From Hirudo medicinalis (lineage: Eukaryota > Annelida > Clitellata > Hirudinida > Hirudinidae), in contig MPNW01000003.1 of assembly GCA_011800805.1 (NCBI GenBank), positions 115,056-179,055 on the forward strand: DNA of 64,000 bases, in the 5' to 3' direction. Shown one piece after another: positions 50,501-61,161 of this stretch (its first letter is position 1; the number at the start of each line of letters is the position of its first letter). The notes below the pieces were generated by a model that was not told the DNA's origin, made no database searches, and saw only the letters and a program-made list of their open reading frames with translations. The translations under genes were made by a program, and so were the position numbers.

Positions 50501-52485
50501 AATAACTTCACAGACTCTTCATAATTTAAAACACTAAAAATAATCAAGAAATAATAATACCAAAAATTAGTAAAAAAGAAACACTTACAAAAATAGCATT
50601 GGATTAAAAATTAGTTTAAACAAAACAAAACAGAGTTGAACTTTTGAAAGGCATTTAAGAAATTCATTTTAAGGATAAAATTGAAATTCATTAAAAACCT
50701 TTCAATCTTATATTGGATTGAGCAAGGTCAACTTAATTTTTCATTTTTGTCTTAAACCTGATAATTTCAATCATAATGTTGTTGTAACCCTGACATAAGC
50801 ATTAATTAATTTTTGTAATTAAATTTGCTACATTATATATATTGTTACATTTAACCATCATATTTAGAATCTTCTGTAATGCAGCTCTGCAGAACCAAAT
50901 TGAGTTTGTAGCATTCCCACACCATATTCCAAAATCTCACACCAGTTTCTACAAATCTTACAGGTTCATACAAAACCTCAACTTGATTATTCAGTTCTAT
51001 TCACTGAATACTTGCTCAATAAGCTTACTTGAAAACGTCCCAAGTTTACAGACCCCCCCTCCGGTTTATTTCAATATTGTTTAGATTAAACTTGTATAAT
51101 TTAAAGATTGTTTATAATTTTTTTTTGTGAACCACTCACAAAATAAAAAAAATGAATATTTAATCTGACTCATTTGTTCAAACTTGCACTACTTTTATGC
51201 ATTTTTGCTTAATATATTGACTTTGTTATTTTTTCAAATAACATTATTTATTAATATATTATGCCAAATTAACATGTTTATTTAAACAATAAAACCAACT
51301 TCTTTTTTGACATAACATAACATTAATTTATAGTGATTTAAGAAAAATAATGTCTATGAGATAAATCACAACTTTTTAATTCAATATCCAAATTTCGATA
51401 GTACTATTTTAAAAAGTTCCACCAAATCTGAATATAATCTCCCTATCTAGCTTGTTCCACAGATTAACTACTCTAGCCTGAAGTAATTAATCTTCAGAAC
51501 AACCATTGCCTTCCTGTATAATTTACATCTATGCCCTCTTGTGGAACATAACTTCAAATTTGAGGGTATTTTCCAAATGATGTTTTGCATTAGTGATTAT
51601 TATTATTAATCAACCAAGATTAAAAACACAATAAATGAAACTTGTGTGAGTTCCTGTAAAATAAAATAAATTTTCTGTAAAAGTCACCTTTGTTGTCCTC
51701 ATTTTCATTAGATCCAAAACTGAATGCCAGAAGTTTCTCTTTTGATTCTCTTTCCATTTTTAAAGACCTGATGTTAAATTGTCAAAATAACAACAAGAAA
51801 TCAAGAAAGAATGCAGCTTGATCCAATAACATGCTTTACTATTGCAGAATCTGGATTGATTAGACAGTGAAATCAGTGAATTACCTGAAACTACCATAAA
51901 CTATCAGAAGTATTGAGATAACAAAAGTGAACAGCCTTGATGAATCTACCATGGAATATGCTCTGAAACAAAAAACTTCAAATAAGACAAATATTCTTTG
52001 AATATCATATGTAATGTGCATATTTCTACTCATTTAAATCATTCGCTCCTCAATTTAAGCCCACAAAGTAACACAGTGAAAATGTATTAATCATTAAAAC
52101 TAACATCTCCAACTTAATATCTAAACATAGGCTTTCTAAAGTAACTTCTGCTAGGATCATATAAAATCAGTCATATGTCCAACATAACTATATGTTTTTT
52201 TGACAAAACACACCTAAACGTGATATTTCTAGGTAAATAAATAATACTCGCACTTATTTATAAAACAATGATATTCAGCAAGTTATAATGTGTTGCGGCA
52301 ATTTCTTAACGACATTAAACATACAATTGATTTCCTTACAAGAATTGAGACTCTACGACTCATTTTAAAGTAGTGTTAACATTTTGTTACGATATATCAG
52401 TTAATCGTAAAACATACACGGTATATGTTGTAGGGTCGACATTCAAACCAGTGTCCAAAGCTCGTTCGACTTTGTTTTCGGCCAT
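47556..52485 (-). CDS. SPPL3: Signal peptide peptidase-like 3, intramembrane aspartyl protease
   Basis: A nine-pass GXGD protease of the Golgi that sheds type II glycosyltransferases and so tunes glycosylation. Exon 1 (52418-52485, MAENKVER...) joins in phase to exon 2 (51885-51962), which gives [18 protein letters not shown], nearly the human sequence. Exon 3 (about 51695-51770) is a polar loop, followed by a 1.9-kb intron. Further exons carry [20 protein letters not shown] (about 49640-49740) and [20 protein letters not shown] (about 49310-49410). The catalytic motifs are YD in GLLVYDVFW (about 49000) and GLGD in SMLGLGDIV (about 48520). RYDAYKRS and [12 protein letters not shown] follow, then [20 protein letters not shown] with the PAL motif (about 47880-47960). 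A last exon near 47560-47625 encodes [11 protein letters not shown] and ends EV with TGA. It lies opposite a spurious plus-strand frame. Confidence 0.93.
49780..51690. other. Large SPPL3 intron
   Basis: An AT-rich interval between the exon ending near 51695 and the exon near 49770, with no coding signal or identified transposon. It is by far the longest intron of this gene. Confidence 0.5.
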
Positions 52486-54439
52486 GTTTTATCAGGAAAA
52501 TCTAATACTCTAAATATCCATGTTTAAAATCCTAATTCAGTACCACAGAACAACCTAATCGTGCTCCTCACAAAGAAATGAAGGCAAACAACGACCGTCC
52601 AACAAAGCAGTCACATAACAAAGTTTGTGATCAGAAGCTTATTCATTTAAGGAGTTTTTTTTGTAACAAACTTATTTCGGAAATGTGTATTTTAAATTGT
52701 CCCCATTAAATGAATCTGACCATACAGAAACATATTAACACAAGCATAAGCACATTCTCACACATCTGGAGACTCCTCAACCTCAACGTGAGAGTATTAT
52801 TCAACCAGAGAAATTATTATTTTGCTGTTTCATTTTGCATTTTATCACGACATGTCCTTCAAATGAGAAGGTGCGCGAACCGTGCTGGTTAGCGTCCGTG
52901 TGTTTTAATCGTTTTATTGGCGATATAAATGGGATAGCATATGAAGTTATGTGTCAACTATAAGAATCCAACCTTTAGACCAGTTCTTGTATTTAGTATT
53001 ATATCCAATACTTCACAGACATTCTGCTGATACTTATTTCTCCTGCTTCCAAGAATAATTTTCGAATTTGATCGAATACCAACTTAGAACGAAATTGTCA
53101 TCTTTTTTGAAATAGTAATGGATTATCATTTTTTAGATGAATTCTAAATAAGAATTGTTGATAAGGGAATTAATGAAATAATGCTACAAAATAATCACAG
53201 GAATGCACTTGATGTTTCGGGGTTTTCTAAATAAAAATTTGATGTTGAGTGAGATCTTATGTATTAGCTGATTAGCTGATGCAATTTGTCAAAATTTGTA
53301 TCCATGAATATCTATGGTCAACCTCCTAAAATCTGAACATAGACACATAACGATGCAATCTCGTCATAAAAAAAAAACGCACTTTTGTTCATTGATTTGA
53401 TCTGATTAGTTGGACAAAAGCACAACATGAACTAAAACGATAACACATATAAAAACAAAACAAATATGTCAAAAAGATCCATCTGAATTGAGAAACACCC
53501 ATTATTATTGCATTTTACGAATAATATGCTTGTTTTCATGGAAAGTTTACAAAGCAAGAACGACTACAACAAGATACAATTTAGCTATATATGGAAAACA
53601 CTTTAAAGACACCAATACATCAGCAGGCAGAAATTTCTGAAAGAATATTGGCCAACTTGTCTAGGATGTTTGGGCTGACTATTTAAGCCTCACTGCCACT
53701 CAACAGGAACAGTTCTTCAGTATATCAGTTGTAGATCCAATAGACGGTGTCCTGCAGTCCCAGCCAAAAACCAAAAATTGGATACGGAGTCAGTTTGCCG
53801 TAATTTTCCCACATTTGTGTTTCGTATACTAATTATATGGCATTCGGATCCATATTCAATACGCCCTTACAACTACGTATTCATTACCTTATAAAAAAAA
53901 CATTAAATGAGCCATAACTAGTGACAAAACATTTGACCACAAACGAAGTACAGTGCTAGAAATATTATTACGACATACCAACTTTTTTTTGATAACTTCC
54001 ATATAAATTAACATATCTTGCTGAAATTTTCAGCAATTAAGTAAATTTCCATTTACAAGCACCTTGTAAAATTTCCTTTAATGTGGGTCAATGGTCCTTG
54101 TAAATTATGCAAATGAACGATTTTTGGCTTAGAAATATTATTACGACAGCTTCCGTTTTGGGCTCGTTTCATCAAATTAAAGGCCTTGTTGGAAAGATGA
54201 AACATTAAATTGTAGAATTTTTACGATGTGACATCTCACTTCTTGAACATTGAAAGTGCATGACGTCACTTGATGAAGGCTTATTTGGACACCCTTCAAT
54301 TCAAATTTAAACTGAAATGAAGTATCTGGTGTGGAGGCGTTTTAGCTTTGTGCTGAAACAAAGCGAACCAACTGAACCCTAACTGAATGTTAATAGACCA
54401 AACAAGCAGGTTTACAAATGCTTTAATGATAACGATGAC
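52486..54439. other. Intergenic upstream of SPPL3
   Basis: No gene is seen. The 16-mer gaaatattattacgac occurs twice (near 53960 and 54138), hinting at an old duplication or repeat. Confidence 0.4.
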
Positions 54440-54796
54440 GATGCAGAGCTTGATTAGAGTGGCGTATGTTCAACAGAACTTCAAGACCACTAGAGGGAAG
54501 CTTTCTCTAAAGAGGAAGGTTTTGAGGGCTAAGTGAAACCCGGCTGGATCAGTGTTGGTAATCGAAGGAGGAAGTCTATTCCATATATGCGGGCCAACAT
54601 CTATAGACACCCAGTGTAGCACGTCGGGCAGATGATTTGACGAGGGAGCCTCTGGTTGCTGATATGAGCCTAGCAGGCGCATTACAAGTGCAAGTGAAAG
54701 GCAGGTATGACGGTGCATGACCCAGGAGAGACTTGAAAACGAGTGAAGAGACTTTGTAGTCAATTCTTTGGCGGATACATAGCCAATGGAGATCAT
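54440..54796 (-). mobile_element. LINE 3'-end fragment, copy 2
   Basis: A 108-codon minus-strand frame (54470-54796) ends in GPHIWNRLPPSITNTDPAGF and LALKTFLFRE, the C-terminus of a LINE reverse transcriptase polyprotein. It is the better-preserved twin of 27700-28020. The catalytic core is missing, so it is a 5'-truncated copy. Confidence 0.85.
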
Positions 54797-55761
54797 GAAG
54801 AAGAGGAGTGACGCTGTTTATGTGTTGTTTATGATTTTAGCAGCGTCGATGGCACGCTGAAGTTGTTCGAGGCTAATAGCTCAAGCATTAGCGTCACTAA
54901 CAAATAAACCACTTCTCGGGGGCATTAAATACAAGATTCAATATTTAACGCGAGCATATGCACATTAATACACATTTCGATTACTCATTATGTGAGCGAC
55001 TCCATTTCATGAATATGGTGACTAATTTTAACATTCTTATTCTTCTGCGACTCACAACCTCATAAAGCGTACAAGTGCATATGCTTTAGGCATGATGGTT
55101 GGAGAAGTGATGGGCAAAAGCCAACTCACAGGCAACGACTTTTGTCAGTTTTAGGTTTAGATAGAGTTAGGTTAGGTGCCTCTGTGAGTTGCTTTCGCCA
55201 ACGATTCAATCTAGTTCTATGCCAACCTAAGACGAAGAGTTGCAAAATAGATTGCTTAAGACCCCACACTTTGAACGATCTTTAAAAAAAAACACCGTCT
55301 CACTCAACGATGGTATGCTCCAAAGCACCTCCATTTACCCTCCACCATTATCAACATCGGTTGATGCTTTTCGCACTTCACCCGACGTCTGTGAAGTCGA
55401 GGTCCATCTACCTCATTCTCAAGCCCGACTGAGCTTGTTGTGGCACCAGTCAGCATTATGTTCTACCCTACATAAATAGTCATTTGTTTAGGTTCCACGA
55501 GTACTTAACACAAGAAAACACCTACAACCTCACAGCTTCAACAGCTAGCACAGTTAGCATTTATCAGCAGTAATTGTAAAGCAGTGCTACATTAGTAACA
55601 CGTAATATTTATAAACAATACTAAATCTTAGCCTAAAACAATCTGTCATCGAACAAATGCCACCAAGATCCTCCATTCGTATGCAAATTATGAATTTCTT
55701 CAATGATTTATTCATAGTCAAATTATCCATCATAACACGATTATGCCTACATTCCTAAGGA
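54797..55761. other. Intergenic, with an inverted repeat
   Basis: No recognised gene; a 79-codon plus-strand frame at 55240-55479 lacks any family signal. A hairpin-forming inverted repeat lies at 55113-55199 (separate entry). Confidence 0.4.
55113..55199. repeat. Inverted repeat with ~46-bp loop
   Basis: ggcaaaagccaactcacagg (55113-55132) pairs with the reverse complement of 55179-55199 with one gap and two or three mismatches. The loop contains ggttaggtgcc-type sequence. It could be the ends of a small foldback element or a structured RNA; there is no further evidence. Confidence 0.5.
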
Positions 55762-58700
55762 TCATAGCTTACAACTTCCTGCTGTCCTTGGGAATGGAAT
55801 GACGTCTTTGATATTTTCAAACCCGAGCAATACTTGGAGGAATCTTTCATATCCTACTCCAAATCCACCGTGCATTGTTGTGCCAAACCTTCGAAGGTCT
55901 AAATACCTGGAATTTCAATTAACTTGTTATTTGAACACATAACCTATACCAAACATTGTTCCAGCATTCAACTTCTCAAATTCTGTAAATAATTCACAAA
56001 CAACAAATTTCCAACCACTCAAGAGATTGAGATTTAAGGCCTTTAATTTTCTCTGTTAGAACATCAAGTCTGTGCTCTCTCAAACTTCCACCGCAGACTT
56101 CCCCAACTTCTGGAAACAATAGGTCGACCATTGCCACCTGACAAGAAGTCACAGTCAGCAAGAACCCATAAAATGATATTATCACAACTTAACTGTTTTT
56201 CCATCCTCGTTAACTTTAGCATAAAAAGGTGTGAAGGTAGCAGGATAATCTGTGATGAATACTGGAGTTGAATTGAAAGCACTGACAAGGTATCGTTCGT
56301 GCTCCTTACTCAGATCGACTCCCCACTGCAATTAAAAGCTTCAGAGGACTTTTGTTCTCTCAAATCTTTGTAGAATTGGAAATATAAATTGAAATCAAAG
56401 TCCCACTAAATGTATTCTCAACTTGTATTCAGTAACAACTGCACTAATGGCATGAACTTACAAAGACTTTTTTCTCAAATGGTAAGTTTGCCTTCATTAG
56501 CATGTCTATAGCTTCAGTGTAGGTGATGCTGTAAGATTACAAGAGTATTTATAATTAAAATTTAACATCTCGAAATCATAAACTCCACCATTGAAACTTC
56601 TTTGACATAATAGTCTCTATTCTGTCCTAAAATCAGAAGAATAATATATAATTAAATTCTAAAATAAATAAATGTCACTCATTGGTTATTGTAACCTTAA
56701 TAATGGCTAATTTGTAGCTCTCACTTTATGATTTTGTTGAGCAACATTTTTCCAAACAAAGTCGACATCTTCCTTGCAATTTTCAAAAACATCCGATGCC
56801 ATTTTTTTCAAGAGATTTTCAATGCACTGTGTTTCAAAAAAGCCATAATTCAGTATATTAATTTGGTAATAATTGAAATTAATACTACACTATTTATTCA
56901 ACAAACTTAAGGGTCATGAGACCACTTATACAAGCCTATACAATTTATGAATGAGAACAACTTGAGCCGCTCCAAATGGCAAGGACAATCAAGTATATGT
57001 TAAATAACTATTAAGGCTATTATATTCAAGTCGCATATTAACACCTTAAAGCAAGAAACAGTATTTGAGTTCAAGACTTCATTTCATGGTTTGACAATCC
57101 TATTACAGAAAGAATATTTGGCAATGTCTGTCGAAAATTTACTGCAAAGCCATTTAGTAATTTGAAGCAGAATGTTAAGTCAGCCAGGAGGTGACATTTC
57201 TCCAGGGTCATATGTTTGAGAAGTCTTAGTCTCTCCTTCTAGGAGTATTTAGAATGAGAATGTATTGATTTGGTGAATCTATTTTGGATTTTTTCAATTC
57301 TACCAAATAGGTATTTGTGGTGAGGATTCCATACAGGTGAACCATATTCAAGAATTGGTCTGACATAAGTGCAAAAGGCAAGCTTTAAGACATCCTGGTC
57401 TCTTGAAGAGAAAGATGTCCTGATAATCCATGAGATTGCTGCAGCTTTATAAGTGATGGCGTCAGTGTTGGTTACAAACTTCAAGCAGGGGTCCATCGTG
57501 ATCCCGAGACCCCTAACCCCGTCCTCGCGTTGGAGTGTCCGACCATTGATGGAGTACTTACTCAGGATCATTTTTTTCTTTCTGCGACCCACTGTAGAGA
57601 AAACCTGACATTTCTCTTGCGAGCTGAAGTTTCCAGCTGCGACTCCAGTTACATCTTATCGAGAGCAGTCTGCAGTTGGGTTTGGGAAGAAGTTGGGAAC
57701 CAATAGAGCTTAACATCATCAGCAAACAGTTTGCAAACAATACCAGTATCCATGAACATGTTAGAAAGATCATTGAGGTACAATGAAAAGAGTGTGGGGC
57801 CAAGCAGTCTTGGAGGACACTGCTGGATACAGGAGCGATATTTGATAACAAAATTTTTTATCACTGTTTCCTCAGTGATAAAAAGCAAATGCCTATCAAA
57901 ATATTAAGATATAACAAATAAAATTCTCATTAAGACATCAACATTCTCGAAGAACAACCAAAAGCAACATCTGCTATAACTTCACTCATTAGTAAACACG
58001 AACCTCCTTGATGTTGTCGAGCGAATTGATGAAGGACATCTCAGCTTCTATCATGTGAAACTCTGCAAGGTGGTGTCTCGTATGGGAAGGATCGGCTCTG
58101 CACGTCGGTCCGAACGTGTAAACCTTGGAGAAATTCCTAACGATTAAAATTATTAATGTCGTCATTTAAAATACACATATTGATTGTAATAATCTGAACT
58201 GAATCAACATAAATGTTATTGCATACAAAGAAAATTAATTGGATCTGCAACCAAAAATGACAACCACAACAATATTATTTTCTTTTATAAGACATTTGTT
58301 TTCATCAGCTTCAACATCAATGCACCTAAATTAACTAAGCATGTATATCAATTTTAGAAATCTCAAAATAAAATACATGAGAAGAATCTATGAGAACCCA
58401 GCCACTGCTTCCAAGTGGAACTGTCCAGATACAGTGAGGAAGGTTGGAACATCGAAGAACATGCCGTTTTGTGGCGGATTTGATTCATTAGCATTTCCAG
58501 GCAGCTTCAAGTGCAGTCATTAAAATGTGAGTAGTTTGAATTTTAAACGTAGGAGAATGCGACAGTTTGTCCGACTCACCATGACCTGGAACACCTCGCC
58601 CGCTCCCTCGCAGTCATTGGTCGTCAATATCGGGACATGGACGTGCACAAAGTTGTTGTTCTTTATATTATGAAACGTAAAGATGATTAAATTAGTTACT

Positions 58701-59678
58701 GAATAACAAATATCTGCAAAATCTTTAAGCGTATTGAACTAAATCATTTTAATCACTATAGCATTACAACAGACCCTGAAAAATTCATGAGCAGAAAAAT
58801 GTGCAACATCATTGATTCGCAAAAGTGAGGAATGGGTTCTTGTTTTGAACTTCAGATGTGGGTAAGTTCTGATGTATTCTAAACTTTGCTTTTGCTTCAC
58901 TTTTATTGGAAATACCTGTTTTATAAGAATTCTTGCATGGCTGAATGTAATTAGAAATAGAATTTAATTTTACATCAACGTCACATCCTCCAACGACATC
59001 CAATTTTGTTGCCTTTAGTTCAACCTTCTGATCTGCATGCTTAGACTTTTCTAAAACTCCTTGAACCTCAACAGCACTGCCAAAGTTGGCACTACTGAAA
59101 TAACAATTCAAGAGATTATTAATAAGTCTTAAGGAAAATTCTTTCAAGTAGTTAAAAAGTTCCAGTGTACAAACACATGATATGACATTACATTACTGGC
59201 GAGCATCAGTTTCATCAATACTAATTAAACATCTTGTCAGAAATTTTTATAGATCTACTGAAATCTTGGCTACTATTTACAAAATGATGACTTTAAGTAA
59301 AGCTCTGAACTTTTGATCAACACAGTAAAAATAGTTTTATAAAAATAAATTCAATGTATACCTGGTATGCAATGACGATGGCATCACAACCTGGAGTTGC
59401 TTAAAATTTGTTCCATCATCAATGTTTAAGAAAATAACATTTTTGAGATTTCGCACGGATTTTATCCATCCCTTTAAAATTTAACAACATGGTTTCAGCA
59501 TTAGTGTTTGGATGCATTGCTCCTCATCAAAATGACCCACTTTTATGCACACGCTTTGCGTAGGCAAATCAGCTAAATCGTAAACCTCCTTGACAGTCAT
59601 ACATTTTGAAGAATTCTTGCGCTGCAGAAACAGATTTGTTCCTTTGAACAAATTTTTAATGACAGGCCTCCACAACAT
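55762..59678 (-). CDS. NARS2: Asparaginyl-tRNA synthetase, mitochondrial type
   Basis: A class IIb synthetase charging mitochondrial tRNA-Asn. Exon 1 (59541-59678) starts [20 protein letters not shown], basic and nearly free of acid, a clear mitochondrial leader. It joins in phase 0 to [20 protein letters not shown], the OB-fold anticodon domain (about 59350-59470), continued at about 58990-59097 ([10 protein letters not shown]). The catalytic domain shows [20 protein letters not shown] (about 58600-58660), [18 protein letters not shown] (about 58410-58480) and motif 2, [20 protein letters not shown] (about 58060-58120). [34 protein letters not shown] and [20 protein letters not shown] (motif 3) follow, and then [14 protein letters not shown] with TGA. 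The motif 2 Glu is Asp here. A LINE occupies the intron between the motif 2 exon and the next. An upstream in-frame Met at 59717 would add 13 residues. Confidence 0.93.
57110..57890 (-). mobile_element. LINE fragment inside a NARS2 intron
   Basis: Minus-strand frames carry [14 protein letters not shown] and [12 protein letters not shown], the reverse transcriptase catalytic FADD box (57649-57888). In another frame they continue [12 protein letters not shown] ... [15 protein letters not shown] (57239-57592), the typical post-RT region of CR1/Jockey-type LINEs. The frames are shifted relative to each other. Same strand as NARS2, so it would be spliced out with the intron. Confidence 0.88.
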
Positions 59679-61161
59679 CCCGCAAGAATACCAACCCGAG
59701 CAATAATAAGGAGACAAACAGGAGAATATTTATTGTTAGATACCCCGTTTAATTTCCTCTTTAATGACAATATATTTATCATTACTTCAAACTTTCGGCA
59801 TTTTAGCTTTATTTATTAACAATTATTTTAATTAGAAACATGCCAACTCAATAAGTTGAATAACTTCGTGTTTACGTAATTGTACTTAGATGTTAAAGAG
59901 CTTTAAAACGCTATTTTCTTATTAAAAGTTTTGAGAATTCACACATTAGTTAATGTATGGTCCAGTAACGGTGAGGATTTACCTAGAAAGTTACAATTTT
60001 TGATTTCTATATATTAGGATGTTCCAATCCATAATGGAAATTTTTTAATTAATTATTTGTCTCTCACCAACCGGCATTTCGTGATGGCCATATAGAGATG
60101 TAGCCAAAATATTATCAAGATATATAATATTTAGAACTTGCTCAATACTAACGAATGTTCGAAAAGAACTTTTGCTTTTTTTATCGATCACCTCCCACAA
60201 TATATTTTTTGCAACTTGTAACACAAATTAATGCTTGAAATCTTCGATCAAGTGATCTGCACAAGCAGGCGTTTTGGGAGCTGACATTTTTCTCATATGC
60301 AGTAGCTGGAGGATCTTACTGTCCCAAAATTAGTCGACCGACTTCCAATACTAGTTTCAGGACAGGATATGGCAGGATATCCCCCGAAGCTTCACGATAG
60401 CGCAGCAACTCTCGGAAATTATTCTTAAAAAGATTTTGTGTTCATGATGTCTTGAAATCTCCTAACATGGAGTTGTTTGGTCACTTCAAAGAATTTTGGA
60501 TCCTAATTGATTAAGAGCATAAATAAAAAAAAACTCTTTTGTTTTTTTTTTAGATGCTTAGAGTCCCAAAATTTTGCCCTTATTTTTGAGTCCATGTATG
60601 ACCACCTCAACCTCTGCCTCCATAATAATGGCGGAATATTCGAATAAGTCAGTAAACGTCTGGTAACTCAATTATTTGAATAATCACACAAATCACCCAT
60701 CCTACAAACCATTGGAAGCAGACGAATTACTACTTTAGACGATACTTTAGAGGAAAGGAAGGAAAAGTTGGAGCATTCCATGATTGGAAGGTTTTACAGG
60801 GAGGCCATCGGAAAATTCATTGAAAGCCCACCCTAGAGTTCATCCAAAGCTTACTTTTGATTGTGCCCAATTTTGACATATTTCTCGGCAAAATGTTTGG
60901 TGAGCACAAATGTTCTATTAATTTAACACTTCACCAGGCAATGCAGCGCTTTCCAAGTCAAACTAAAATGGTATCAACGTAACAGAATTCATGAAATGAA
61001 TGTTTTGAAACATTAAATTCTATGTCTTGCTGACAGCCAAAAAAGAAAAGAAAAAACAAAGTAATCCATCTTCATAACTAGCTGCTAAATTTCAAGCATT
61101 TGGAAAAATTTTATTTGCTGCAACTTTAAAAATCTTGTCCTATCTCTTGGAGTTCACGAAG
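59679..61161. other. Intergenic between NARS2 and the dehydrogenase
   Basis: AT-rich sequence with no open frame over 60 codons apart from the NARS2 leader region. Nothing further was recognised. Confidence 0.4.
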
